The notes: generated by a model from the sequence alone, not told the origin. 64,000 bases of DNA from Muricea muricata (GCA_963855995.1 OY979716.1:88747042-88811041); one strand, 5' to 3'. Shown: positions 11,016 to 23,065, counted from the first letter of the stretch. Numbers and translations: made by a program.

Positions 11016-11503
11016 TTATCGCAAGTTGTCCACATAAACACAATAAGGTTTGGCTTCCGACGGATCCTCGATTCCGAAATAGACGTCAATAGAAAGCCGG
11101 GGTTTTCTTCCAAACATTAGGAAGTACGGCGCGTATCCAGTCGTGCTGTGTTTAGTACAATTGTAGGCATGGACAACGGCGAAACATACTCGGGCCAAGA
11201 GTGCTTCTTGTCGTCATTCAACGTTCCTAGCATGTCTAACAGGGTGCAGTTAAATCTCTCAGGCTGTCCATTCCCTTGGGGATGGTATGGCGTTGTCCTT
11301 GTTTTATCAATCTTTGCCATTTTGCAGAGGTCACTGATGACTTTCGACTCGAAATCCTGTCCTTGATCCGAGAGTAGCCTTTGTGGATATCCGTAGTTGG
11401 AAATTACTTTCTCCCAAAGCACACTGGCAACCGTATTTGCCCTTGGGTTTTTCGTTGGAAAAGCCCTAATGTATTTTGTGAAACTATCTGTCACTACTAA
11501 CAT
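11016..11503 (-). pseudogene. Gypsy integrase catalytic core
   Basis: The DDE core is visible: VVTDSFTKYIRAFP (first Asp), RLLSDQGQDFES (second Asp) and HPQGNGQPERFN (catalytic Glu). YNCTKHSTTGYAPYFLMFGR then falls in a neighbouring frame (11,016-11,198), so a frameshift lies near 11,150. The three catalytic acids are intact. The domain joins retrotransposon cDNA to target DNA. Confidence 0.85.
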
Positions 11504-11507
11504 ATTT

Positions 11508-12106
11508 TCAAATCCGTCTTTTCTCTTTTCTGAAGTAAAGGAAATCGATCGCTAATAGTTCTAGTGGTTTGGTTGTTGAAATTGGGACCACAGGCGCTTT
11601 CGATGAAGAGGCCTTGCGTTTGATACAGCTTTCGGATCTGGAGATGTGGACCTTTATATCTTTTGACATTCCAGGCCAGTAAAACCGCGACCTCGCCAAA
11701 TCGAGGGTTCGCTCTATCCCGAGATGTCCAACATCGTCATGCAGCACGTGCAAAGCTTTACCCCTCAGTCTATAGGATAGCACCAGTTGTTCTTGATCCC
11801 CCGTTACCATTTTACGCACACGGTAGAGAACGTTGTCCTTCAGGAACAGCCGGCTTCTTTCCTGTAACATTTGTCTTACTTCAATCGATTCATCATACAA
11901 GTTGACTGGCCACTGTTGGTTGCCACGTAGGATATCCACCACTCGACAAATATGAGGGTCATCATTCTGTAACATAGGCCACTCTGCTGCAGAGATGCTG
12001 GGAAATCGCCCATTACTAGATCAAACGTCAACAGCATATCATCCACTGCGGTTTCGGAGGCAGGAAAAACTTCTATGGCTGGAACCATCACCTGGTGGCA
12101 CTGCAC
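11508..12106 (-). pseudogene. Gypsy RNase H-integrase linker with zinc-binding region
   Basis: HVLHDDVGHLGIERTL supplies the two His of the H2C2 integrase zinc finger. The expected CxxC is represented by SESCIKRK, in which the first Cys is Ser. The upstream part (11,876-12,106) is the acidic linker after RNase H, in another frame. The segment joins the catalytic core just downstream. Confidence 0.7.
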
Positions 12107-12163
12107 GATGGCCTCAAAGGATCTTGATGAACAGAAGCACTTAGTTTGACTTTCAGCTAAGGG

Positions 12164-12797
12164 TCACAATCTATCAAGGAATGGGCGTACGCAAGCCGCG
12201 TCAGCATCCTCATGAACATCAGCCTGACTGTTCATAAATGGTAGCCTCGATAAACCATCTGGAACTGCATTCAACTTTTCCGCCCAATAAGTAATGGTAA
12301 ACTCGTAGGGTGCCAAACTAGCTAACCAGCAGTGATCAGTCGGGTTCAGCTTTTGGGGCAGTAATAACATGAGCTAAGGGATTATTATCTGTGAAAATGT
12401 GAAAACGGCGTCCGTACAAGTAGTCATGGAATTTCTCAGTAACTGACCACTTTAGAGCTAAAAACTCCCGTCGATAGGCGCAATAATTCCGCTCAGCTGC
12501 TTTCAGTGTTCGACTCCCATATGCGGTTACTTTCTGTTTTCCGTCTTGTGTTTGGTATAGTGCGGCACCAAGACCACTGCCCCTCGCGTCAATATGTAAT
12601 ATAAATGGCTCGGCGAAATCAGGGTAAGCAAGGACAGGTGGCTGCGTAACTTTAGAGATTAACAATTCAAATGCTTTTTGACAGTCATAGGTCCATCGCC
12701 ACTGTGGTAATATCTTCTTGTTTCCTGTACGATCATCCAAAAGTTGGGCTATGGCCGAGAAATCAGTTCTGCATGAACGAGCGGCAATACCCCACAA
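12164..12797 (-). pseudogene. Gypsy RNase H
   Basis: FILHIDARGSGLGAALYQ carries the first catalytic Asp. NYCAYRREFLALKWSV carries the Glu and FHIFTDNNPLAHV the second Asp. The frame changes near 12,350 and continues into WLASLAPYEFTITYW and LNAVPDGLSRLP, the end of the domain. The order and spacing are typical of Ty3/Gypsy. Confidence 0.85.
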
Positions 12798-12799
12798 AT

Positions 12800-13360
12800 C
12801 TCAAAAAAGTTTAAAGTTCACTAGTCGATGAGGGTGGATTGAATAGCCAGTCAGTAAGACTTAACCTTGCTTGGGTCAGGAGCCACCCCCTTGTCTGAGA
12901 CGGTGTGTTCCAAGAAAAGAATTTCGTTCGGAAAAATTTTTCATTTTGAGGGCTTTAGTTTAAGTTCAAACTTACCAAGTCGTTTTAAGACAGCTTCAAG
13001 ACGTTCCAATGTTTCGTCAAACTTTTCCCAAACACAACGATGTCGTCTAAATACACTAAACATGTCCTTAAAATCTAGCCTCCCAGGCAACGTTCCATTA
13101 GTCGTTGGAAGGTCGCGGGGCATTCGTTAATGGAAAGGGCATACGATTAAACTCGTATAGCCCAAAGGATGTGGTCATTCCAGTCTTTTCCCTGTCTTTC
13201 TCGGCCATCTTGACTTGCAGGTATCCACTTTGAAGGTCAAGGGTGCAAAACCATTTCGCCCCCTGGAGGGCCTCAAGCGTCTCCTTAATACGCGGTATTG
13301 GTAATCCATCTTTGATGGTCTTCCGGTTAAGTGGTCTGGGGCTGGTTGTTCAAGAGGCGA
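12800..13360 (-). pseudogene. Gypsy reverse transcriptase, distal part
   Basis: On the minus strand RKTIKDGLPIPRI leads into WFCTLDLQSGYLQV (palm motif A) and TSFGLYEFNRMPF. A YLDD box stands at about 13,052-13,063, in a frame shifted from its surroundings, followed by RLGKFELKLKPSK. Several frameshifts break it. The segment starts abruptly at about 13,360, and its N-terminal part appears at 21.9-22.15 kb. Confidence 0.8.
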
Positions 13361-13995
13361 TTTGCGTTAATAGTTCAGTCAGAATAAAAAAGAGGTCGGA
13401 AAAAAAGAGCAAACAGTTGAAAATTAGGGTATGCATTCTTTTTAATGACCTTGACAATACACTAAAAGTCCCCATTTATCCGGCTGGAGCTTCTGCCGTT
13501 ATGCCGTCCTAACACCATTGCTTAGATTTAGTCCAAAAGTGGAGATGTTTTTAGTATCTATAGTAATTTTATTTTATTGATTTAGACTTAACAGCAATAC
13601 TATGATGTAATACCTAAATAACATTCTTCAAAGTTACCTCACACTCAGTAACAATTGACGTTAATAGAAAGATGCTCGCGTATGCTCTTAACCATACTGC
13701 ATTCTAATTGTCAAAGTCTGAAAAAAAATGGCACGAAGCAAATCTAATGCATTGAAATTTTAAAACAAATAAGGAAATAACTTAATGTGTTAATTTGCGT
13801 TTCTAAACGATTTAATCATTTCTATCACGGTCAACTGGAAGTTTGAATGTGAAACTGAAAATTCAACATTATCAAAACACGTTACATAAGAATCCAGGAC
13901 ACGAGTTCTACCCAACGTTTACATACGCGGATGGCACAAAATCTGGGGAAAACGTTGGATCGTTAAACACATTCACCATGTGCCGCCGTAATTTC
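13361..13995. other. Non-coding interval at edge of the Gypsy split
   Basis: No domain was recognised. This is the junction between the interrupted Gypsy RT and the nested elements; no terminal repeat could be resolved. Confidence 0.5.
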
Positions 13996-16900
13996 TCATT
14001 TTTCTGTAGTCTTGCCTTGTCTGTAAGGGGCGGAGGTAGTGTCACAACCTGTCATGGCATGCAGAAAGAGCAACGAGCTAGATACTTCTGACAAATGATC
14101 TCGAATGTTTCTGATCGAAAATAATTCATCTGGACATTTTCCAGCTCCTTGTTTGTACAAATAGAGTTGGTTGTCTTCCTTTGACAACTGTATTAACAAA
14201 ATTAGCAAGTCAACATCAGTTCCAACAACAACGTTGTTGTTTGTCGACAAATCAATTGCAGTTCGCACAGTTAACGCATCTGCATATTCTGCTACCGCAT
14301 GTTTTACTTCTATCTCGGCGTGCATGAGATGTCGTGTTAGACTTTGAATGAGCCGGGCTTTATTCTTGCCATTTGTCAAAAACCTTTATTGACAGACAGT
14401 AATAGGCATGTTATCCGTGAACATTATCTCCGTTGACTGTGCTTTCATTGCTCGTCGATTTTGCTCTGCACCCTTTGTGGTCGGAGCGGCGCCACTATAA
14501 CCATCAAACACAATAACGACGTTATGTGCTCCATAGTGCTTTTGGATATAGGTCACATATGATGAGTATATGTCGCTGTACGAGCCATATTGCGGCCATA
14601 GGACTCATCTCAATAAGTATCCGCCAACCAAGACAATTGTACTACCTTTAGGGTGTGTCTGTTGACTGTCAGCTACATACTCTAGGACATCATACATGAC
14701 CGACTTCTGAGTTTTTCTCATAGATATCTCATCAAAGAGTGATAATGGTCTGGGAGCTAGTTCATAGTCTAGGCAAGAGGTGAAGTCCTCGTCAGATTTG
14801 ATAACACAAACAATTCTGTTAAACAACTGCATGACCACTGAAGAAGGGTATCAACATCTTTGTTATCGCGCACTTGACGAGACATTCCAAGTTCAACATG
14901 CTGTTCACTAGTGGTAAAGGTCACACCACAAAATGCTTCGAACTGTTGAGTGATTTCAGTACAAACAGGCATACCCAAAACCCAACGACTGACAACACTC
15001 TCTGTCATCCCACGACCTCTTGTCAGACCTCCTGACGTCTTCATAGCTCGCATTAATACCTGCTCTATTGTCATGTCTGTCCATACTCCTGCCCACATTT
15101 TGTCTGTTCGTCTGACTGTGAAGTAACCTTTAGAGGTAAAAGTTTGAAATTCATTTGGCAACACCTTGTCTTCTAATGTTGACATCTGTTGGAGATATAA
15201 GTGAGCACATTTTGCATATGCTAGGTGGCCTGATGCATGGAAATATGGAAGCATTTTCCGGATGGTTGAAAGGTGAAGTTTCCAATTACCACATCTTTTG
15301 GCACGTATGAAATCACACATTAGCATAACCTGATTTATATATTGTGTCCACAATGCTGCTGTTCGACTTTCATTACTGGCAGAATGCATAACTGCCTCAA
15401 TCTTGTCTACCACACGAATAAGGGCCGGACTTTTACAGGCATCTACAGAAGAGGTACAGTTGTCCATTACCGATTCGTGAAGACAAGCAATCTGTTCGAT
15501 GTTAAATCATCAATTTCCGCTTTGCGCAAAATGATGATTATCAAAGCAAGCTGTGTCAAAAAATGCGCTCGTAATGCTCGAGCATAAGCATGTCCAATCA
15601 GCATCTTGTCAACTGAGTCGACTGCATATATAAGGCTCCATAGCTCCTTCAGGCCACTCTCACCCATGATATAGCCAACAGCTCCCATGAATGACATCAG
15701 CAGGTGGAAACCACCAAGTCTAACAACAACAGACGAGAGATCATTGTCATTAGCAGAGGCAGCTACCATGCCCACAGCTTTTGCATACAAGGGCTGATCA
15801 AACGTAACAAAACATGTTTGCTGTCCATATTTTTTGCACTCATTTGCTGCGAATTTTAGAACTGTATAAATGGCGTCCAAGCTGCTTGGTGGCAAGGTAG
15901 TGTTATAACCTTGGATGTCTGGTCATCGGTGTTGCCTTTGGTTGCTAATTCCATATATCCACTCCAATTTGATTTTTAGGTGGTGCGAGCCATGAACCAC
16001 TCATCCATAAATAGTCAAGGGAACTGTAGACTGAACTGGTTGATTCAAGGTTACAGATTTCGGCTGGGTTTATCACCACAATGTCATCCATACCTTTCGT
16101 GTTTTGTGGACTATACTTTGTAATTTCACTTCATTCACTTTTGCTTATTTTTCTTCTGGTAGACACTTTTTTAGGCGATCTATTTCAGATTGTAACTTGA
16201 CTCCTGAAGCTGGTGTAACACACATAACCCCACCCATGGAATGGAATGTACTATATCCATCTATGGTCCGTATATTAAAGTCAGCGTTGTCGAATACGAA
16301 TTGCTTGAATGATTCCTCACTGACTCCTTGCTGCGTTCCAAGCATTGCGGAGGCTTCATACCGCCTTGCTTCAGTGTATGATGCGCAGTCACCCATACTG
16401 GATAGTATGTCTACCAAATGCCGAGATGCTAAATCTCTATGTATGTACACGGAAAGTCCAACCTGGATCATTGACAGAAAAAAACCTGGGTCTAGTAGCT
16501 GAAATTATGGCATGATTGATAACTGTACATCTTCTTGTCTTTCCAGCTGTATTGCCTTTCTTGGCTTTATTAATTACAGCGTCTGCGAAAGTTCTCAAGG
16601 TTTCTGGAACAATAGATATATCATCAAATGATGTTTCAGAGGTTGTATACACAGTAGTGTCAAAAGCTTTCAAGCAAATATCTTCCCGTATAATTGCAGC
16701 GGCAGTCTTTACGATATGCAAACGTTCTTCTGCCGGGTTCAGTAGTCGTTGTTCATACCAAGCGTTGTTGAGAATCTTGAACCCAGTGTCTTTAAAACAA
16801 ACGACTGGTGTTTTTCCTCGTCTGCTCGCAATTATTACATTATCCCCGAAATGCTCTTCAAGCTTTTTCTTCAATGTCTTCTCAGAACATACAGTAGTTG

Positions 16901-17774
16901 CGTAGATTGTGAAAGAAATTCTGCAAGTTTATGAAGCAACTCATCAACCGAGTATTGGCATTCATCATTTTCACTCAAGTATGAGAATAGCTGTTCGTAT
17001 GCCTCTGCCAAATCGTCGTTATATGGGTGGCCTGGTTTACGTTTCGATGGCAATTTCTAGAAATTTGCGTAACAATTGCCGTGGTACTTGGCTTCACCAG
17101 CAACTAAGTCTATCACGGATTGAACGCGCGAAAGTACGAGTTGTCCCCATTCGTCACCACGTTCACTTGCTGCGTTAGCAATCGTGCTTTTACAGGTCAT
17201 TGTTCGTACTTCGTGTATACTTTTCCGCCTGGCTAAAGGCTTTTTTGTTTCTATTGTCATATCACAGTCATCGCCACAAAATAAGCATTGCTGTTTGAAG
17301 TTAAATTGGATCATTGAAGATCTAAGGGTTTTTTGTTTTTTTGGAGAGGGTTAAAGCACGGCCAAAATGCTTGATTGACGGGTATAGTTTTTACGACATA
17401 TAATGTGCACATTGATTGACGAAAGGCCATGCAATCTTTTTGCGATTCCATCCCCTCGTTGTTCACTGCTTTTACGAATGGTGTCGATTCCTCTTGTGAC
17501 AGTAACACTTTCATCCGGAACCAACACTTCAGTGGCGGATCTAGCGTAGGTCAAACCAAATTACTGCAGCTCATTCTTGGAGATATTTACATTTTAAAAC
17601 ACCTTGAAAGCAATTTCATTGGCAAGATTTTATTCTTTGGAAATTCATAACCAATGACATTGTTATAAAGTTATTTTGGATTTAAAATTGAGCTGCTATA
17701 ATTTATTTTGACCTACGCTGGATCCGCCACTGCAACACTTCATCGCACAAAAAGCAGATGCTTGCCTGATTCAT
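13996..17774 (-). pseudogene. XPG/FEN nuclease-like transposon-family protein (Academ-like)
   Basis: A long decayed minus-strand gene is broken into about nine frames. It begins at an ATG at 17,774 with a CxxC (CFLC). It continues with further zinc modules (CLFCGDDC with AKYHGNCY), a central conserved region (FHASGHLAYAKCAHLYL, then SGGLTRGRGMTE and WVLGMP) and ends with an XPG/PIN-type nuclease: VIVFDGYSGAAPTTKG, NNVVVGTDVDLLILL and FLHAMTGCDTTSA, which supply the acidic active-site residues. A hAT MITE interrupts the first exon. This architecture is widespread in invertebrates. I connect it with Academ-type transposons carrying XPG nuclease, but no TIR was found here, so that name is an inference. 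Confidence 0.6.
17530..17732. mobile_element. hAT-type MITE (203 bp) inserted in coding sequence
   Basis: The ends CAGTGGCGGATCTAGCG and CGCTGGATCCGCCACTG are inverted repeats of the common hAT type. The 8-bp duplication CAACACTT flanks the element at 17,522-17,529 and 17,733-17,740. It splits the N-terminal coding sequence of the nuclease-like gene 34 nt inside its ATG. Confidence 0.95.
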
Positions 17775-17779
17775 TGTGA

Positions 17780-19130
17780 CACCATATATTTTGGTAGTCT
17801 TTTATTAATTATCAGTCTTGGATATGAAGAATATTGAAAACGTCCTGTTTATGATGTATGAATGAAAAATGAGAAAATTAATTTGATGCAAAATAGTGTA
17901 TATTTGCAAAATTAGAAAGAACCATAATTTGCACCATACAAATAACAGACCAGTACTGTGTGCCCTACCTATTCTCAAAACATTTGTCTGGATTTGCAAG
18001 AAAATTTTGACTGGTCTATAGCCAGAAATCTAGGACATTACAAGTGTTAGATATGTGCAGAAACGATCATATTTACGAATTCAAAATGGCGGTAATACGG
18101 TAGTATCTTTATAAGTTGTGCTTTGCCCATGAGAAAGTTCATATGAATCAACGTGCAAAACAATAATAGCAGAAACAGTACTGTGCATACGTCATTCAAT
18201 ACATACAAATTGATGCATGGTGCATAAAGATGAAACATGGGATATCAGTGAAGATTTAAGAAACATTTGGAATGTTCGGGATACGAAATTTGAGAGGTTG
18301 GGCAGAAAAATGTTTGGGCAGAAACTTTTTATAAAAACCATGGCAAATTGAATTTATAAATGATGGCGATTCGTCAGTGCTAATTACATGCCCTTGATTT
18401 CTGGCTATGTCTTACTTAAAACACTTCAATGTTCGCGACAATTTTCATCGACATAGAATTATATTCAAAACTTGCATGCAGACGGATGTTAACACATAAT
18501 TTCAACAGTTTTGCTTTACAATTTGCTTTTTTATATGCAGAACTTTAATACAACACCAAAATCCAAATATTTTTACAACGCATAGTAAAGTGTACTAAAG
18601 CTGTGAATAAGACAAAAAACAAAGATTTTTCCAATTTCACTGAGAATTTACATGAGTTTACACTTTGTATTTTTTACATTTAATCAGTATATGCCGAATT
18701 TATATTTTGCCTCTTTCAAGGTTAAATTATGAAGAAAATACAAGTTTTTTGCTTCATTTTGTTAAAAGTACCATTGAATGTAAATTGCTTTCATGAAAAT
18801 AAGTACAAATATACTTACATACTTTCTTGCTCAAAGAAAACCAATATGAGAGATTGCATTGTAAACACTACAGACGAACCGATTATAATTTTCGGTGCTT
18901 CCATATGGGTGCTTCCACTTTTCAAATGCAAAAAACAACAAAATTCGTGTAATCTATCAAAATTTTCATTCTAAAAGTAGTGCATGTTCCTGGCCTAATA
19001 ATGGCAAAACCTCAAGGGGGATACAAAAGGACTTTTAGTATGTTTTTGAGAATAGTTGAAGGATTGCACAACGTAAATTTCAACTTTTTACTATTTTTTT
19101 CCAACCTTAAAAAAAATCTTCTAAAATTAC
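17780..19130. other. Non-coding interval with one candidate MITE
   Basis: No gene is seen. ATAGCCAGAAATCTAGGACAT at about 18,017 is matched in reverse by ATGCCCTTGATTTCTGGCTAT ending at about 18,408. This outlines a possible 390-bp MITE without a clear target duplication. Confidence 0.45.
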
Positions 19131-20383
19131 TGTACTATAACCCAGGATTAAAATTCGCTAACCCATTTAAATTTTAAACTTTGCGTTGCACAAAGCTCGA
19201 TTAGTCTTAACCCAGGGTTAAAATTGATGAAAATTTTAACCCACCTAGCTAGGTGGATTAACTTTTTTACCCTGGGGTAAGTCCAAAAGATCATGGCAGA
19301 TGGTTTGCACTTTGTTGTACCAATACGGAATTTCCCGCGTAGAGAACGACGTTATCGGCATGATAACTTAAACTTTGAAGGCTTAACTAATGTAGAATTG
19401 CGAATTCGGTATAGATTTGGTGGGCAAGCAATAAATTATATAACAAACTTATTATACGATGACCTCGTTCGCGACACTGACCGAAACTGTGCATTAATTC
19501 ACATTACGGTATCTTGCCAGTGTTAGCTTTCTACAGGTTATCGGAGACACATTTTGGGGTTGACAAGGCCACCGTATCGCGTGTAGTACGAGACGTTTGT
19601 ATGGCTCTTTCAAATAAACAAGACCAATTCATTTTTTGGCCGTCAAATCAAGAAAAGGAGCTGATCAAAGATGGGTTTTACCAGATGGCTCGATTCCCCG
19701 GCGTTATTGGTTGCATCGATTGCACGCATATTCGAATTCAGGCGCCAGAATTTGCAATCATCAAGCTAATTGTATAAGATAATGAAGCATAGTTATAGCA
19801 ACAGTCACTATAAATTGGTGGAACTACAACATGACTAATTTAATTAAGATAATTTAATTAACTACGTTTTTACATTTCTTAATGAATCTAGGAAAATTCA
19901 TCAATCTAGTTGCCCGGTGGCCCGGAAGTGTTCATGACAGCCATATATTTCGAACATCACAAATACAAGAGCATTTAGAACGTCACCACACATCATTGGA
20001 AGATGGAGTCATATTGAGAGATAGTGGTTATGCCTTAAAACCCTACCTTATGACTGCCTACTCTGATCCCACCACAGCAAAGAAAAGGGCTTTTAAAGTG
20101 CCTATCACCCATTTTTTTTTTATTTTGTTAATGAAGGCTATATAGCCCCCTGAATAAATAGTCAATATATCTTTTCTGGAAAAAACCGTTTCATTTTACG
20201 TTTTTTTCGCACAAAACTGTGCTTTTATATTATTTGACCGAGCACGTCGTGGCCTGGTACCTGTGACGTAGCAGGAGTAAGTTGCGTCATATACTTATGT
20301 TAAATACAGTATATTTATAGTGGAGGTGAACACATTTCAATCATGTTTTTGCGTTATTTGTTGCATTTTATGACTACCTAAAT

Positions 20384-20772
20384 ATGTTTTTGAAGTTGTT
20401 GTGTTTACGATCAATGCTCAGTTTCTGTCTAAGCAATTATCTTGCTGTCCAGTCCGAGATTATAGTGAGAATGGCGCAGATGATAGGAATGAAAACAAAT
20501 GCGATATTGAAACTGCCCATGTTGAACCATGCTCTCTCTCGCGAACTTACAGCGGACAAAGTATGGGTAATGGAACAAGAAATGCACTGACAAGCAAAGA
20601 AAGAATACATACTCAATTGCAAAATGCCACACAACACAAACTACATCATGCTATTCTCACATGGTACGATTCCATTTCAGACAACTCGATTTTTGTGATT
20701 TTTATAGTTATCATATATCTAACACAAAGTGATCCTATAACGGAAACTATATACGCTCTTGCTATTGTATGA
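20384..20772 (+). CDS. ORF of unknown meaning within the TTAA element
   Basis: Two overlapping open frames (68 and 123 codons) show no recognised motif apart from a hydrophobic stretch near the end (IFVIFIVIIYL). They may be remnants of the transposase body or chance in AT-rich DNA. No function is assigned. Confidence 0.15.
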
Positions 20773-21199
20773 ATATATACTCGTATTTTCAAGCAGTTTT
20801 TAGGACAATTTAGTACATATATATACATATATAAATATAGTGTCAGATTACCATCTCGCGCCCCTTTCGCGTCAAAACACACTGAGACTGTTGCTGCAAA
20901 AAAGAGTCCAGCTCGCGACTGGTTTTTGTAAAGTTTTCTTTAGGCAGATCTTTTATATAACGTATTCAAACAAGTACGCATATTTTTCAGGCAAAAATAT
21001 GACAATTGAAGCAGTCTGAAGTCAAAACAAATCATGAAACATAATATGTACATATTTTGATATGTATATTGCGCTTGCAATGCTGTCTATATAAGCGCAA
21101 TGTTGAGCGTGAACATCACTGTTATCATGGTTAACATTGCTAGGTTCCGTTTCTGGCTGTGTAAGTGTGTATATCATAGGAACAGCATTCATTCCTACA

Positions 21200-21391
21200 C
21201 TGAACGACTAACGAAAGCCTGAAAAGGCGATGTATCAGTGGGAGACCATTTCCACGTTTGGCTTGTCTTGTACGCACTAAACGCCAAAGTCTACCTCTTT
21301 TCGTTTCTAAATCATTATATTTATGAACACTAACATTCTTGGAAGGGTTAGAGATATTTGAACAACCAACTGCTACACAACTGTTCCACAT
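21200..21391 (-). pseudogene. THAP zinc-finger domain remnant
   Basis: The minus strand encodes MWNSCVAVGCSN, which carries the first Cys pair, then VSVHKYND and WRLVRTRQAKRG. The WSPT stretch that precedes the distal Cys/His of a THAP domain appears in a neighbouring frame after a frameshift near 21,245. THAP domains bind transposon ends in P and Kolobok transposases. Its position within the TTAA-flanked element supports that role. Confidence 0.65.
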
Positions 21392-22150
21392 TTTCTCTTG
21401 CAAAAGCCAAGAAAATTTCAACAGCGGAAAATTGCCATATAAATTTATATAGAATTTACAAATTGCTACAAGCGCGAGTTACTCCTGCTACGTCACTCGA
21501 CCCAATCTTCTGGAAAGTCATTCTCACGGCCAATACGGAATTTTTGACAAAATATGTGCGATTTTGCACTTTCAAGGCGCAAAATAAATAAGAAAGACAG
21601 CACTAAACAAATATATGTTTAAACAATTCTACTATTTGAAGGCTGTACTTTTCATTAATCAAATAAAAAAAATTGGGTGATAGGCACTTTAATCGATCTC
21701 TACGAAAAACACGTGTCCTAATCGAGCAAGTGTTTGGTCGTTGAAAGAGAAGGTTTCACCTTCTACACTCGGAGATCCGGATGAAACCGTTAAATATTTT
21801 AACCCAGGATTAACTAATCACAACACTAATCGACCTTTGAGCAACGTTAAATTAACCCAGGAATAACTAACCCAAGGTTAGCATTTTTCCCAAGGTTACA
21901 CAAATCTTCAGCCCCTTGTCCTTTTGCGAACGAGTACGACAGGGCATGAGTAAGGGCTCTTGGATTCCCTGATAACATCTGCTTCAAGCATGTCTTTAAC
22001 TGCTTCTCGAAATTCATCTAATTGTGCAGGGGGGAACCCTGCGACATGGTTGCTTTACCGGTTGATCATCTGTCAATTTGATCTCGTGCTGCACTTCTGC
22101 AATGCAAGCCAGGTCGTCATTGCTTTTTGCAAAGACATAGTCCATCTCTT

Positions 22151-23065
22151 TTAACCATGTTTGGACATTTTTCTTCGTGTTTCTGTGAGGGCTGCATGCT
22201 GAAATTCAACCGAGCAGTCTTCGCTTTGGGTTGGTTCCTCTGGTGCTCTCTGGCCCTCACAATTAGTTACTACTTCTGATACTACGTGCAATTCGCCAAT
22301 AACAATTTTTAGTGGTAAAGTAACAGGTACACCCGAGTTATTAGTAATTTCTACAAGTACTTTGCAGGTTGATCTGCCAGGAGCCGAACAGACTAGTGAC
22401 GGCATGACCGCTACCTCCGGTGGTAACCTTGAGACACTAGTGCTTTTTACCATGGCTTTGCACCTGAATCCTGGGGTAGTATGACACAAGCCCCAAATAA
22501 CAATGTACTCGTAAGCACCAACGGTCAATTGATGGTGGATTGTGGATTTGATCTTCGGCTGACCAGATGGTCTTTGGCAGAAGTTTTCACGTACCGTATT
22601 GGCTTGATAAATACGGTGCCAAGCTGAAGATGCTGTCTGAGCCCCACCTGTCTTGTTCCTGTGATCATATTTACTGGCATAATGTCTCAGTACGTTAGTA
22701 CCAATGACAGCTGGAACTCTCTGGTTGTATGTGGTGTTAGGTACAATCAGGGCAAAGGTGGGAGTTTCCTCGCATATACCAGCCTCATGCTCAGGAAATA
22801 ATATATTAACTGAAACATATCCCAAGAAGGGTACATCCTTTCCCCCAACTATTTTCAATGTTTCAACTGGATGTATATAACAGTCTGTTAGGTGTTGATC
22901 ATAGAAATCTTTCGAGATGGTAGTCACTTGACTCCCAGTATCGATTAATGCGTTATTCTTACAGCCATTAATAATAGCAATGCCTTCATTCATTTGTCCC
23001 ATCAGTTTCTCAGCACTTTTACCAGAACTTTTTACGTTCTCCGCGGTTTGGGGCTGCATGTTCAA
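22151..23065 (-). CDS. Gypsy aspartic protease region
   Basis: An open 304-codon frame. NNALIDTGSQVTTIS has the DTG active site of retroviral aspartic proteases, and VPAVIGTNVLRHY is the usual conserved segment downstream. The remainder is the protease-RT linker. It is followed in a neighbouring frame by DYVFAKSNDDLACI and EIKLTDDQPVKQPCRR, the start of RT (about 21,960-22,145). The enzyme would cleave the Gag-Pol polyprotein. Confidence 0.85.
   Translation of the reverse strand: MNMQPQTAENVKSSGKSAEKLMGQMNEGIAIINGCKNNALIDTGSQVTTISKDFYDQHLTDCYIHPVETLKIVGGKDVPFLGYVSVNILFPEHEAGICEETPTFALIVPNTTYNQRVPAVIGTNVLRHYASKYDHRNKTGGAQTASSAWHRIYQANTVRENFCQRPSGQPKIKSTIHHQLTVGAYEYIVIWGLCHTTPGFRCKAMVKSTSVSRLPPEVAVMPSLVCSAPGRSTCKVLVEITNNSGVPVTLPLKIVIGELHVVSEVVTNCEGQRAPEEPTQSEDCSVEFQHAALTETRRKMSKHG

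Larger units (their letters stand above)
10443..13360 (-). mobile_element. Ty3/Gypsy retrotransposon, 3' half of pol
   Basis: From high to low coordinates the minus strand encodes RT, RNase H, a zinc-binding H2C2 region, the integrase core and an integrase C-terminal domain. A purine tract, AGGGGGAA, next to TGTGTAGTAG at about 10,450-10,470 marks the probable start of the 3' LTR. The LTR-like sequence to its left has two GGGAGGGTCAGTCC blocks. The gag, protease and first part of RT lie at 21.9-23.4 kb. Confidence 0.8.
20097..21688 (-). mobile_element. TTAA-flanked THAP-bearing element (Kolobok-like), 1,592 bp
   Basis: The termini AGTGCCTATCACCC and GGGTGATAGGCACT are perfect inverted repeats flanked by TTAA at 20,093-20,096 and 21,689-21,692. 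It sits inside the HARBI1-like transposase. A TTAA duplication plus a THAP domain points to the Kolobok superfamily; piggyBac also uses TTAA but does not carry THAP. No catalytic transposase domain remains, so it is probably an internally deleted copy. Confidence 0.75.
19293..21780 (+). pseudogene. HARBI1-like transposase, interrupted
   Basis: The transposase starts at MADGLHFVVPI. A frameshift near 19,515 joins it to THFGVDKATVSRVVRD (helix-turn-helix region) and GVIGCIDCTHIRIQAP, which holds the first catalytic Asp. The middle is damaged at about 19,775-19,880. It resumes with LVARWPGSVHDSHIFR (second Asp) and ILRDSGYALKPYLMT, then is split at 20,096. The last part, NRSLRKTRVLIEQVFGR with the catalytic Glu, follows the nested element at 21,690-21,760 and then meets a TGA. 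Confidence 0.85.
19140..21870 (+). mobile_element. PIF/Harbinger element with nested insertion
   Basis: Imperfect inverted termini built from AACCCAGG/CCTGGGTT blocks and a shared TCGATTAG stretch lie at about 19,140-19,270 and 21,785-21,870. They enclose a HARBI1-like transposase on the plus strand. A TTAA-flanked element occupies 20,097-21,688. The exact outer ends and 3-bp duplication were not resolved. Confidence 0.65.
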
